Shown here one piece after another: positions 1 to 9,258 of a stretch of DNA of 64,000 nucleotides. The notes under the pieces were generated by a model. The model was given only the letters and a program-made list of their open reading frames with translations. It searched no databases and was not told the origin of the DNA. Position 1 is the first letter of the stretch, and each line of letters begins with the position of its first letter. Both the position numbers and the translations under genes were made by a program. The stretch spans positions 434,001-498,000 of the forward strand of contig JADJRU010000001.1 of NCBI GenBank assembly GCA_016712105.1. The letters run 5' to 3'. This DNA is from Ahniella sp. (GTDB lineage: Bacteria > Pseudomonadota > Gammaproteobacteria > Xanthomonadales > Ahniellaceae).

Positions 1-1
1 C

Positions 2-601
2 GGCCAGGGCGGCTGGAACATCGACGTGCCTGGATTCATCGTCATGATGAACGCCGGCGCCACCGCAAACGACTCCAGCATGGTCATCGCCCAACAATAC
101 GCCGGGTTCCAATCCCTGTTCACGGGCGACATGACCGGCGCGACAGAGTTCCAGATTGACCCGAACATCCCAGTTGCGCTGGACAACACCAAGGTCATCA
201 CCGGTGCCCATCACGGCGCCATCAGCCACGGCAGCAACTCCCCCCAGTGGACCGCAGCCAATCAAGGCAAGCTCGTCATGTTCAGCTCAGGCACCAGGTT
301 CCACCACCCGCGTTGTGCGGCCGTCGGCAACTACTTTCCCTACCTCTTCAACAATGCCGCCCAACACCAATTCCAGTGTGGCGACAACGGCCAATGGCAA
401 ACCTACAACACCCAGAATGCCGTGTACGTCACCAACAACAACGGCTTGATCCGTGTGCGCGTGAACGACCAGGGTCAGTGGGATTACCAGGCAGCGCAGA
501 ATGCGCTGGTGCACCTCAACGCCATCGAACTGCAGGCACGGGATCGCCAGCACCTGACCACGAGGCCGGCGGAACTGGATTGCTTGGGGCCGGTCAACTG
601 A
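2..601 (+). CDS. Metallo-beta-lactamase-fold hydrolase, C-terminal part
   Basis: The frame is open from the window edge, so only the C-terminal 199 residues are present and the true start lies upstream. The segment FTGDMTG followed by VITGAHHGAISHGSNSPQW is the late metal-site region of the metallo-beta-lactamase fold, with the Asp and His-His arrangement seen in ComEC-like and related hydrolases. The fold is well supported; the substrate is not visible. The tail is rich in Asn and Gln and lacks a membrane segment. It ends at TGA 599-601 and the next gene converges on it from the minus strand, leaving about 135 bases in which I see no clear signal. Confidence 0.7.
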   Translation, partial: GQGGWNIDVPGFIVMMNAGATANDSSMVIAQQYAGFQSLFTGDMTGATEFQIDPNIPVALDNTKVITGAHHGAISHGSNSPQWTAANQGKLVMFSSGTRFHHPRCAAVGNYFPYLFNNAAQHQFQCGDNGQWQTYNTQNAVYVTNNNGLIRVRVNDQGQWDYQAAQNALVHLNAIELQARDRQHLTTRPAELDCLGPVN

Positions 602-736
602 CGCACACGCCCCACATCGTGGCCCGAAGCGGCGTCACAGAGGTCTGCCGCTTCGCGCCACACTGGCTGGTCATAACATCGACAGGCACTATAAGCGCGA
701 AACTCGACAAGCCGGTTAATGTGTAGCCGTTTTACT

Positions 737-2029
737 TTAGGCGACCGACTCGGTCAGCGTCTTGAAACCGAAGAACATGGATCGCCCGAACTGGACCCCT
801 TCCAACGATTCGCCGCGTGCCGCTGCTTTGTTGCAGGCGGCGATCTCGGCGCTTCGCATCGCAATGGCAAACAGCAACGATTTCGGCAAAGCGCCGGCTA
901 GTGCCCGCCTGCCGAACTCAAGGGCAAATACATAGACAGAGAATTCGCTCAAGCGGCTAAGCGGCCCATTCCTTCCCAGATAACATTCATCGGAAAACGT
1001 AGCTCCGGGAATACGCTCAAGAATCGCGCGTCCGAATGCGTGTGGCACAAAGCACACCACTCGCTCGGACAGAGACAAGCTGTATCCAAGGCTCTGCAGC
1101 TTTTTCACCAATGCCGACTCCTCCAAACCATCAGCATCGCGAAACACGTCGATGGCGTCCAGAATGCGCTGCTGTTCCTCCGTCAACGTGTTATCCGTCT
1201 GCCCGGCCCACCGTGATTGAGCGATCAGGTACTGCTTTCGCATCTGCCACGAAACACCAGGCCACGACGCTGGATAGGCAGCCATGATCTTCTGAACTTC
1301 GGGCTGTTCAATTCCACCGACGCGGCAATCGACTTTGATTTGGTCGTCACGAAAATTGCCCGCAAACAAGCGAATTCCGGATGCCCCTTTGCCTCGGAGG
1401 GTTTGCTCGAGGAACTCTGACCCGCAAGAGCGAAGCAAGCAGTGTGGACAGACCTCGTGCCCATTCGCATCCATGGCTGGCTCCGCACCTGCGGGCTGAG
1501 TCACGTTGACGTCACCCAATAGAATTCGCCGCACGCCATTGCCTTCCGTCTCTTGGATGATTTCGGCACAACGCTCGGGTTCGGCTTTGAGTGCATCATT
1601 AATGACGGGCCAGTCGAAGGCGACCCACGCGTCAAATCCCAGGCGAATTGCCTGCTCTACCGAGGTCGCCTGCATGAACTGAAACTCGGTCAACACGTCC
1701 GGATAGAACGTCGAATGAGTGCAGATCGTTTGAGTGTGGGTCATCACACCCGTCGGGCCTTCGTGCGCCTCCACCAGTTTGGCAACAATGGCCACACCGT
1801 TCGCTGCCAACACGTAATCTGAATAGACCCGAACACCAACACCCGCTGCTTGAAGGGCTTGAGCGAGTATTGCCACCACGTCCGCCTCACTCACACCGGA
1901 TGGACCAGGACCCGACTCGGAGGGCGTTGCGGACGAAGCCTCAGCCGCTGCGGCTCGCACCGATTGCGGCGTTTGCGCAACTTTTGGCTTAACGAACTGA
2001 AAGAGATACCGCTTGATCAACTGAAACAT
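737..2029 (-). CDS. Conserved hypothetical protein, possibly DUF6348-like
   Basis: A long minus-strand frame of about 430 residues. The frame runs back to 2083, but the natural N-terminus is probably the Met at 2029 (MFQLIKRYLFQFVKP); no start has a convincing ribosome binding site. After an Ala/Ser-rich linker, residues about 55-210 hold a compact domain with THSTFYPDVLTEFQF and AIRLGFDAWVAFDW, which resembles the DUF6348 family as I remember it. A HEVCPHCLLRSCG segment with four Cys/His residues could bind a metal. The C-terminal half has no feature I recognise. There is no signal peptide, so it is probably cytoplasmic. It stands alone between a converging gene and a REP-like pair. Confidence 0.55.
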   Translation of the reverse strand: MFQLIKRYLFQFVKPKVAQTPQSVRAAAAEASSATPSESGPGPSGVSEADVVAILAQALQAAGVGVRVYSDYVLAANGVAIVAKLVEAHEGPTGVMTHTQTICTHSTFYPDVLTEFQFMQATSVEQAIRLGFDAWVAFDWPVINDALKAEPERCAEIIQETEGNGVRRILLGDVNVTQPAGAEPAMDANGHEVCPHCLLRSCGSEFLEQTLRGKGASGIRLFAGNFRDDQIKVDCRVGGIEQPEVQKIMAAYPASWPGVSWQMRKQYLIAQSRWAGQTDNTLTEEQQRILDAIDVFRDADGLEESALVKKLQSLGYSLSLSERVVCFVPHAFGRAILERIPGATFSDECYLGRNGPLSRLSEFSVYVFALEFGRRALAGALPKSLLFAIAMRSAEIAACNKAAARGESLEGVQFGRSMFFGFKTLTESVA

Positions 2030-2314
2030 GATGCTTTGGCCTGCGCAACGAATCGCCATTTTAACCAACACTTCTGCCGACACCTATGGATCCCAATGCA
2101 GACGAAATCTCGCTTCGGTTTCGGAGGGCATGTCGGTAAACCGTGTGGGGCGGAATTGCCCGAAAATCGTTGCGAGCCCAATTGCTCTGGCATTGCGGCC
2201 GAAGCCGCGCACACAGATTGGGTGGTTTCGTTCCGATCCGGCCACCCAAATCCAAACCTCGATGGCACGGCTGAGTGCGCCTATTCACGAATCAAACGCA
2301 CGACACACGAAAGT

Positions 2315-2440
2315 CCCCTTCTCCCGTTTACGGGAGAAGGTGGCCGAAGGCCGGTTGAGGGCGAGATTGGCGCGAAGAATCGGTCGTCGCCAGATTGCCC
2401 TCATCTGCCTGTCGGCATCTTCTCCCGCAAGCGGGAGAAG
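2315..2440. repeat. Inverted pair of REP-like palindromes (TTCTCCCG type)
   Basis: Two copies of a palindrome with core CTTCTCCCG-loop-CGGGAGAAG face each other: 2315-2361, followed by GGTGGCCGAAGGCCGGTTGAGGG, and an inverted copy at 2398-2440 preceded by CCCTCATCTGCCTGTCGG. From memory, closely similar palindromes with a GAAGG-type tail are dispersed in intergenic DNA of Xanthomonas, Stenotrophomonas and Lysobacter. The head-to-head arrangement is the usual BIME layout. This accounts for much of the 410-base gap between the flanking genes. Confidence 0.7.
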
Positions 2441-2493
2441 AATGGCATCGATTGTTTCAGTCGAAGAACCCGCGCCAGACGGGGCCCCATCAA

Positions 2494-4038
2494 TCAATTA
2501 CCCGCACCAGGCCGATACGGACTATCCACCATCCACTCCGGCCGTCGCTCAGCATCCGCAACTGCCGCAACCAACGCAAAGTAGAACCGATGAAAATCGG
2601 CCTGTGCCTGATCATCAATCGGCGTCGTCGGATCATCCTGCGGAGCGTGATAGCGGTTCTCGTACCAATCCTTGTAGGCCGCCGCCGCATGCTCATCCGA
2701 GGCATCAAACCCAAACAGAAAACTCACTGCCGGCACGCCGATCTGCACAAACGGCCAATGGTCGGTGCGGCGCATCAGATTCCGCTCAGGCTCCAGATCC
2801 GCGCGGACAGCAATGCCCAGTCCGCCAGCCACCTCACGAACTGTCTGCCCGAGTGTTGAATCCTCCAATCCCAAAGTTGTCAGAACTTTAAGCGGATACA
2901 GAGGCCGCAACTGATCCAGATTCAGCACCGCCACCGGTGTGGGTGCGGCCTCCGTCGGATGGGCGGCCAGCCAGCGCGAACCGAGCAAACCCTTCTCTTC
3001 AGCCGTAACCGCCGCGAACACCAAGGGCCGACGAAAACCGCGACCGGCGCGCGCGTCGGCGAACTCGATCAAGGTCGCCACATACGCCGCATCATCCAGC
3101 GTACCGTTGTAGAGCGAATCGCCCGCCACCGGGGTGCCGTAGCCATAACCATCGAGGTGCGCGATCAACATCACCGGCTCCTTCGCAAGGGACGGATCCG
3201 TTCCCGGCAACACAGCCAGCACATTGGCCGACGAGAAACTCCGCTCCGCTGTGACAAAACGCGCCGCGAACCGCGCAGAAAAATCGAACGAAGCCATCGG
3301 CTCACCACGCCCACCCCGAGCCAGGATCTCGGCACCGTCCCGCCCACTCGTCGAGGCAATCTCAACGAACGCCGGCGCACTCAACCGCATCGAAGGAATC
3401 GAACGGGGCCGTGGCGTGTCATCGGCAAACACCACCTGACGCGCATAAGCCAAAGGCCACCGCGGCGGCTCGATCGTAAAGGCCACATCGTCCACCCGAA
3501 TCATCGCAACAGCACCCGCAGCCGTAGCAGCCTCCAGTTGCGCCGCAGCCAGGGTCTGCCCAGTCCGCCGCGTCCCAAAGCACACCACCACCGCACCGCG
3601 CACGTCGATCAAATCCGAAGCCGCGCAATATCCGCGATACACCAATGGCGCATCCAGCCGATCCACCATTCCCCAAGTCGGGGAAACCGAAATCTCGTGC
3701 AGAAACCGCAAAGCCCGCGACTCGCCACCCAAAGCGTTCACCGAAAACGAAGTGCCCTCGGAAACAACGGCCACCTCATCAAACGCAATCTGCTGAAAGA
3801 AAGACCCACCCTCCCCGGCCGGAACCAACCCAGCGCGCCGAAAACGATCCGCGGTGTACGCAGCAGCCCGGTCATAACCCGCAGAACCCGCATCCCGCCC
3901 CTCCATGTCATCGCCGGACAGCGCAACCGTAGTTGCCCACCAGGCAGACATTTCAGCATCGGGCGCCCGAGGACGACTCGCGCAGGCCGACAACAAGATC
4001 AAAGCAAGGACGAACCAGACAGATCTGATGGCATACAT
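2494..4038 (-). CDS. Lipoprotein M28-family zinc peptidase with PA-like insert
   Basis: A 514-residue M28 metallopeptidase. The start at 4038 is chosen because it opens directly onto a lipoprotein signal ending LILLSAC, a good lipobox; the 52 extra residues upstream in frame look like non-coding DNA. The protein is therefore expected to be anchored on the periplasmic side of a membrane. Zinc-site elements of the family are in order: AHLDGYG, NGTLDDAA, TAEEKGLLGS (Glu pair), LNLDQ and the final RTDHWPF His. A region around residues 110-260 resembles a protease-associated insert. Members are usually aminopeptidases. It is transcribed alone, toward the REP pair, and is divergent from the tRNA. 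Confidence 0.88.
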   Translation of the reverse strand: MYAIRSVWFVLALILLSACASRPRAPDAEMSAWWATTVALSGDDMEGRDAGSAGYDRAAAYTADRFRRAGLVPAGEGGSFFQQIAFDEVAVVSEGTSFSVNALGGESRALRFLHEISVSPTWGMVDRLDAPLVYRGYCAASDLIDVRGAVVVCFGTRRTGQTLAAAQLEAATAAGAVAMIRVDDVAFTIEPPRWPLAYARQVVFADDTPRPRSIPSMRLSAPAFVEIASTSGRDGAEILARGGRGEPMASFDFSARFAARFVTAERSFSSANVLAVLPGTDPSLAKEPVMLIAHLDGYGYGTPVAGDSLYNGTLDDAAYVATLIEFADARAGRGFRRPLVFAAVTAEEKGLLGSRWLAAHPTEAAPTPVAVLNLDQLRPLYPLKVLTTLGLEDSTLGQTVREVAGGLGIAVRADLEPERNLMRRTDHWPFVQIGVPAVSFLFGFDASDEHAAAAYKDWYENRYHAPQDDPTTPIDDQAQADFHRFYFALVAAVADAERRPEWMVDSPYRPGAGN

Positions 4039-4205
4039 TCGATTGGTCCTCGATGGGCGACCCAAATTGGACTTCGTCGGCTGCGATGTCAACACATCGA
4101 TGCACCAACCAACCGGCGATACAACCCCCGACTCAACACGACCATCCGCCAGATTCAGGCAGCGCATTCCGCAAACCGCCCGCGCCCCGTACAATCCCCG
4201 GTTGC

Positions 4206-4281
<76 letters not shown>

Positions 4282-4597
4282 ATCGTGCGCATCACTGCAT
4301 CTGTGTGTGGGAGAAAACATAGTTTGGTCGTTTTCGGGGGTACTTTGCTTTCCGTACAAGCATAGTTGTGCCGTTATGGCTCGGTCTTTGTATTCCTGAC
4401 GCTTACAGTTTCATCGCATCGGTAGCCAGAGGCGTACTGTCAATCCGAAATGATTACTCTATGCTTTACGTTAGAGAGTAGATTGTTGTTTCTGCAACAG
4501 AACGTCAGTCAAGAGCTTTGCGCCGATTGCTTCCCAACACGATCGAACACCAACGCCCGCTTTCGGCCAAGGTTGCCGGAGAGGGCGTTTGAGCGTC
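4282..4597. other. Intergenic gap, nothing recognised
   Basis: About 315 bases between the tRNA and the next gene. The local base composition is less GC-rich than the genes, with ACTCTATG and TTGTTGTTT runs, so a promoter for the downstream secreted protein may lie here, but I cannot point to a convincing -35/-10 pair. No repeat or RNA is seen. Confidence 0.3.
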
Positions 4598-5713
4598 ATG
4601 TATCCTCTCCGCGTCTTCCCGTTCTCGACCATGTCCAGACTGCTGTGCTGCGCCGTCCTGCTGCTGTTGACCGGTTCCGCTCTCGCGGCGACGGTCGCGC
4701 AGGTGAACTTCACGCTCGATGCGCCCAGCCCCCACATGGTGCGGGCCATCAGCGCTTCATCTCCTGCACTCGAGCTCGAGTTTGAACGTCAGCCGGCGAT
4801 CGCTCGCTTCCAGCGCGATTGGGATTCGAGCGGCCGCCAGCTGTTCCGTCACGATGCCCAGCCCGCGACCCGGTATCGCTACAGGGCCCGTGCGGCGGCG
4901 ATCAACACCAACTCGGCCGGACCCTGGTCGCCCTGGCAGACGATCCGCACGCCACCCGCTAGCAGCGCGGCACCCCGGGCACCGACCGATCTTGTTGGCA
5001 CCGAGGGCGACCTGGTGATCGAGTTGAGCTGGTCAGCTGAGGATCCGGACATGAATGGCTTCCTGCTGGAACGCTGCGACGCCGATGGACTATGTCAGCC
5101 GGCCGCCCTGCTGCATCCAGACCTGCGCCGCTTCCAGTTCCACACCACTCGGGCGAATGTGTTCCGGCTCGCGGCCTTCAACGAGCACGGGATCTCGGCC
5201 CAAGTCAGCACGCCGATGCTCGGTCGGGATCTGCCGATTCAGCCGGCTACCGCCACGCCACCCCGAGTCGAAGACAGTCTTGCAGCGCGTGAGATCAGCA
5301 AGCACGGCTTCAGCGACGGTTATTACTGCACCTCGCCGGCTGAATTGCTTGACGAGGGCTGGACCCTGATCGGCATCCGTGGAGAGGAAGATCTCTACCA
5401 GAACGCCGATGGCTGTGGCACCGGAGGCTGCGTGTACCACCGCTTCCAAACGATCGATGGCTGCTACCGCGCCGCGATCGGGTACGACCAGGGCGGCGTG
5501 TTGAGCACCACACCGCCGTACAGAGGCGTTAACGAAACTACCGAAGGCATCGTGATCACCAACAGTTCGGGCAGCGCCACCGACGGCCTGATCATCATCT
5601 ACCGGGGGGGCGAAGAAATCGACAGCTACCGCTGGCAAACTCGTGGCGAGCCCTTCATTGACCAGTTGCCGCCCTTCCCCGAAATCGGTGACATCCAGTC
5701 TCCCGGAAATTGA
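4598..5713 (+). CDS. Secreted fibronectin-type-III-like protein
   Basis: About 371 residues. Two Met codons (4598 and 4631) lead into a Sec signal ending TGSALA; the start is uncertain between them. Mature residues about 20-110 and 125-210 look like two beta-sandwich domains of the fibronectin type III kind, with PATRYRYRARAA, PWSPWQTIRT and LSWSAEDPDMNGFLLER. The C-terminal 130 residues form a separate Cys-containing region (DGYYCTSPAELLDEGW, NADGCGTGGCVYH, TIDGCYRAAIG) that I do not recognise. It is likely exported; no catalytic motif is visible. It is a single gene, converging on the following minus-strand gene. Confidence 0.7.
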   Translation: MYPLRVFPFSTMSRLLCCAVLLLLTGSALAATVAQVNFTLDAPSPHMVRAISASSPALELEFERQPAIARFQRDWDSSGRQLFRHDAQPATRYRYRARAAAINTNSAGPWSPWQTIRTPPASSAAPRAPTDLVGTEGDLVIELSWSAEDPDMNGFLLERCDADGLCQPAALLHPDLRRFQFHTTRANVFRLAAFNEHGISAQVSTPMLGRDLPIQPATATPPRVEDSLAAREISKHGFSDGYYCTSPAELLDEGWTLIGIRGEEDLYQNADGCGTGGCVYHRFQTIDGCYRAAIGYDQGGVLSTTPPYRGVNETTEGIVITNSSGSATDGLIIIYRGGEEIDSYRWQTRGEPFIDQLPPFPEIGDIQSPGN

Positions 5714-6012
5714 CAGCGGGCGCACTGCACTCGAGCGATGCTGATTAGCGCCAAACCAGTCTGATCGAAGGCAGGAGGACCTTGAGATCAGCGCGGAAGT
5801 CAGTCGCCACACCCTGGACGTATGGATGTCCTAGGCAAAGCCGTCGTGGGCATCTCGCAACATCAGGCGATGTCTCTTCTATTTGCCGAACCCGACGACC
5901 TGACCTGCCGAGCAACTCGATCTCGCGCCTCGGGAAAATGCTGATTCTTGCATCGGATACTTCCTGGATTGATGAGGTGTCCGGGACATCCTCAAGTCAA
6001 CTCATTCGCATT

Positions 6013-7335
6013 TCAGAACTTCTGGAATGGCGCTTGTTCCGAACTTCTTGCGCCGCCCTCAAAACCATTGGAAAAAACCGCATTCCTGAAGTCCAGGCTG
6101 ATGCTGTTGTCCGCGGGCTCGGTTTCATCACTGCCGGAGGCCACGGATGCAGTCAGTGTGCTGTCTTGTCCATTGAACGTGCCGTTGATGCGGACGCTGA
6201 CGGATCGACCTCGCCACAGGTTGCTCAATCGGAACGGCACATAGCCGAAGACAAGGTCGATCCGCTGAACGTCGATTTTGAGCGTGCAGGTGGGAAGGCC
6301 GTTCGGGTCCTCCAGGCAACCCGTGGTGGTGGCGGCGCTGATGCTGGCGGGGAGATTGATCGTCAGCACCGGATTCATGGCGCGTGCCTGGCCTGTGTTG
6401 TCCACCACGAAATCGATTTGAATGGGATCGTTGGCGGCCGGGAATAACGGTGTTGGCGATACACCCAAACCCAGATCAACCTCGCAAAGACTGCCACCGA
6501 TCAACGCCAAGCCACGGATACCGGTCGGCGGGGTGTTCACGACATCGGAAACAACACCGGTGGGTGTGTAGAAGCGAAAACTGGGGGTGGTGTTGGGTCC
6601 GTGCGCGGTGATGAAAACGCGTTGGGCGGGCAAGGGCCCAGCGCCATCCGGATCGCGCATTTGGCAAGGATCCCAATGGGCGCCAAAGGTTTCAGAAGAG
6701 GGACCGCCGGTAATGGGGATATTGCTTACTGTATGTGGTGGTACTGCTTCCACCGATTCAAACACCACCGTGCCATTCCCGGACCAGTGGTAGAACAGTT
6801 GATCCGGGTGATAGGCGATGACCTCGCCATCTGCCCCCGCACCAAGTGATCTCACCAACGTTTTGGCCGCCGTGAATTTGTCGATCGAATACAGGGTTTC
6901 GGGAACGCTGGCGCCGTCGCCTGTGACGCCGAACAGTTGGCCATCGTCGCGAAATGCAAGGGTCGCGAAGTTGTCCCCCAGATTGCCGATCTGGGTGACG
7001 ACAGCGGTCGTGGGATCGATCGTCACCAGCACGCGCCCCGACACCCCACTCAATCTCGCCACGGCATACAGCGTGCCTTCCAACTCGGTGGGCTTGGCGG
7101 GCGGTACGGGAATCGGGTCTTTGGGGTGGATGGTGATGGCCGTCATGCCTGTCATGGCGAATCCAGGAAGGTCGAGCGTCTGGCCGTCCATCCACGTCAA
7201 GGTGTCTGGATCAAACGTAAAGAGCTTGAAGAAACCGAGATCGCCGAGGAAATCGGGTTGCGTGCCATAGAGTTGTGCATCCGCATGTGGCGCCGCGCAC
7301 AACATCAAGCAAGAAAACAACAGGCGCTGCTTCAT
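6013..7335 (-). CDS. Secreted protein with repeated beta units and NGFE tag
   Basis: 440 residues from the ATG at 7335, which opens a signal peptide ending HADAQ; a 16-residue in-frame extension upstream is probably not used. The body reads like a beta-propeller of the DUF4394 or SMP-30 kind: LYAVARLSGVSGRVLVTIDP, IGNLGDNFATLAF, DGQLFGVTGD and LYSIDKFTAAKTLV each pair a readout strand with a turn. A second part (about residues 295-420) resembles a DUF11/CARDB-type Ig fold with TPLFPAANDPIQIDFVVDNTG. It ends with NAVFSNGFEGGA, the tag shared by several secreted proteins of this window. Function unknown. Confidence 0.65.
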   Translation of the reverse strand: MKQRLLFSCLMLCAAPHADAQLYGTQPDFLGDLGFFKLFTFDPDTLTWMDGQTLDLPGFAMTGMTAITIHPKDPIPVPPAKPTELEGTLYAVARLSGVSGRVLVTIDPTTAVVTQIGNLGDNFATLAFRDDGQLFGVTGDGASVPETLYSIDKFTAAKTLVRSLGAGADGEVIAYHPDQLFYHWSGNGTVVFESVEAVPPHTVSNIPITGGPSSETFGAHWDPCQMRDPDGAGPLPAQRVFITAHGPNTTPSFRFYTPTGVVSDVVNTPPTGIRGLALIGGSLCEVDLGLGVSPTPLFPAANDPIQIDFVVDNTGQARAMNPVLTINLPASISAATTTGCLEDPNGLPTCTLKIDVQRIDLVFGYVPFRLSNLWRGRSVSVRINGTFNGQDSTLTASVASGSDETEPADNSISLDFRNAVFSNGFEGGARSSEQAPFQKF

Positions 7336-7722
7336 CTCAACCCCCTTTGTTTCGGTATCGAGTATCGGAAGTTCAAACGCCATTTATGGCGAGTCTGGCG
7401 AGTGCGAGGCGGCCGCGCAAGCGACGGATTGGGCTCGGATCGGGCGTCCTTGCGAGCGATTCTGGCGTCGCCGCGCAGTGCGGTGGGCACATTGCGTGGC
7501 CATTTCTCATCGATTGCCGACAGCCGAGCGCAGCCTTGCGGCTCATGGTGATGACTCACGAAGCTGCTGCAGGTGTCGACTTGGAAATTACCCAAAACGT
7601 GCTGGGCGTGCTCTCGCGAATTTAGGCTTGGCCCGGAGTTCTGAAATTATGTTCCCCCAAAAAATCCGGCGAACGCTCAGGGTCAGGAGAATCGGCAATT
7701 CTGCAGCCAAGCTGTCCTTTCA

Positions 7723-7791
7723 GGATACCCAATTGGTCGGAGACCTCTCCGGGCCCGCTGCCAGCGGGCTGATCTGATCCGGTGGGTGTCC
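7723..7791. repeat. Type A repeat (69 bp) with GGTGGGTGTCC end
   Basis: The element opens with GGATACCCAATTGG and closes with the inverted GGTGGGTGTCC, 69 bp in all, with an internal palindrome GCCCGCTGCCAGCGGGC. It is nearly identical and equal in length to the element at 20960-21028, and to the one at 18865-18945 apart from a 12-bp internal duplication there. It lies in the 524-base gap between divergently placed genes (7336-7859); the rest of the gap shows no gene that I can support. Confidence 0.75.
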
Positions 7792-7859
7792 CGTGCTCTC
7801 CGCCAGCGGGGAATTGCCAGAATGTAGCGAGTGGTTTGCTTCCTGTGATTTCCTTCGCT

Positions 7860-9044
7860 ATGCTTTTCTCAGGCGCCCGCCCTGCTTGCACACGAGCAGA
7901 AACAGGCTCTGGTTACGTTACCCATGCTGAGTTTTCTGCTAAGCGGCGCGTTGCCGAGCAGCTCCAGATTTCCCTTCCCCTTTCTCATGTCTACGAGGCG
8001 CTAGCCTCGGCGTTTGATTTCAATTCCTACGCGGCTCTGTGCGCTGAACATGTTTTCGACATAAAAAGACGTAGTGACTTCGATCTATCTGTAGCGACGG
8101 CTTCTATCGCCCGCCGGATGGATGAACTAGGGGTCACTGACTCGCCTGGTCTGAGGGTTTCATCGGAGCTCGCCAAGATCGCCCTAGATGAAGGACTCGA
8201 TGTTGTCAGCATCGACAGCGTTATCGATTGGCTCTTGGCTGATCTTTACGAGCGAGACGAGAAGCCATTTTCCGACAAAGAGCTTGACGACGATGTTGAC
8301 GATGCTCTGGACGATGACGGGTCAAATGAGTCGAGCATGTCGAAATTCTTTCTTTCGAGTCTGGAGAACGCCGCGAAGCGCGGCAATCCCAAGGCCCACT
8401 ATGCGCTTTCGTTACGCCAGCAATCCGATACAGAAGACGAACCCAGCGGTTGGCATTGGTATGAGAGGCAGCTGCAAGGAGAGCAGCTATCGGGAGTTGC
8501 ACTCCATTGGGCGGATTCCTACCGCGCCGCCAAGGAGAAGGAAGAGGACCGGGTGCGTCATCTCCGCGAAGCAGCGCGCCTGAGGCATCCTGATGCCTGT
8601 GTGGATGCTGCCGAGGAGTTTCAGGACCCAGATTTCCTGAAGCAAGTGACTGGAGGGGACCTCCGAGACCCAGCGCGTGCTTCTGAGATTGCCTACGAAC
8701 TGGGGGCGTTTGATCTGGCCAGGCAATGGTGCAAGATCGCGGCCGAGGCTGGTGACGTCGACTCGATTCGCTGGATGATTGAGGAATTCGATCAAGACAA
8801 TCTGGCGCTCTGCTGGAAATGGGTCTACTTCGCCCAGCTGCTGGGTACAGACCTCACCGAAGACGACTACCGTGCGGTGAATGACGATGGCAGCGATTAT
8901 GACGACGAGGTTGGCGGTCCGTGCTATCCCGAGGGAACCGAAGGAATCGAGCTTCCTCCGCTGGATGACAGTCTGGACGCGATTGCACATCGTGAGGCAG
9001 AGGCCTTGGCGGCTGCTCTGCAAATTACTGCGGGAAGCCAATAA
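7860..9044 (+). CDS. Sel1/TPR-like repeat protein with KRLA-type N-terminal domain
   Basis: About 394 residues from the ATG at 7860; the in-frame extension back to 7782 reads through the repeat element and is unlikely to be protein. Residues about 20-60 (SAKRRVAEQLQISLPLSHVYEALASAF) match a small helical domain that I associate with N-termini of proteins with motifs such as AKxLxxxLxxSLSxAxxxLA. A very acidic stretch follows (KELDDDVDDALDDDG), then helical repeats of Sel1/TPR character (AAKRGNPKAHYALSLRQQ, REAARLRHPDACVDAAEEF, AAEAGDVDSIRWMIEEF). It is probably a cytoplasmic interaction protein. It is followed at once by a strong terminator. Confidence 0.65.
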   Translation: MLFSGARPACTRAETGSGYVTHAEFSAKRRVAEQLQISLPLSHVYEALASAFDFNSYAALCAEHVFDIKRRSDFDLSVATASIARRMDELGVTDSPGLRVSSELAKIALDEGLDVVSIDSVIDWLLADLYERDEKPFSDKELDDDVDDALDDDGSNESSMSKFFLSSLENAAKRGNPKAHYALSLRQQSDTEDEPSGWHWYERQLQGEQLSGVALHWADSYRAAKEKEEDRVRHLREAARLRHPDACVDAAEEFQDPDFLKQVTGGDLRDPARASEIAYELGAFDLARQWCKIAAEAGDVDSIRWMIEEFDQDNLALCWKWVYFAQLLGTDLTEDDYRAVNDDGSDYDDEVGGPCYPEGTEGIELPPLDDSLDAIAHREAEALAAALQITAGSQ

Positions 9045-9049
9045 GAAGA

Positions 9050-9078
9050 ATGGCCCCCACGAACGGGGGCCATTTTTT
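9050..9078 (+). terminator. Rho-independent terminator
   Basis: A GC-rich stem TGGCCCCC-ACGAAC-GGGGGCCA followed by TTTTTT, starting six bases after the stop of the preceding gene. The stem is perfect over eight pairs. Confidence 0.92.
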
Positions 9079-9258
9079 GCTTTCACTTGCATAGAATCGT
9101 TGAGGCCGCACCGCGGGCATCAATGACCGCACTTGGCCAAAAGCAGACCTCATTCCTTCATTCTCGGGACAAACCTCGGGCTGCAAATCGAAGCGCCTCA
9201 CGGAATAGGCATGCGTCGGCGAAACAGAAAATCCAATCCGCCCGATCTAACGATCGGC

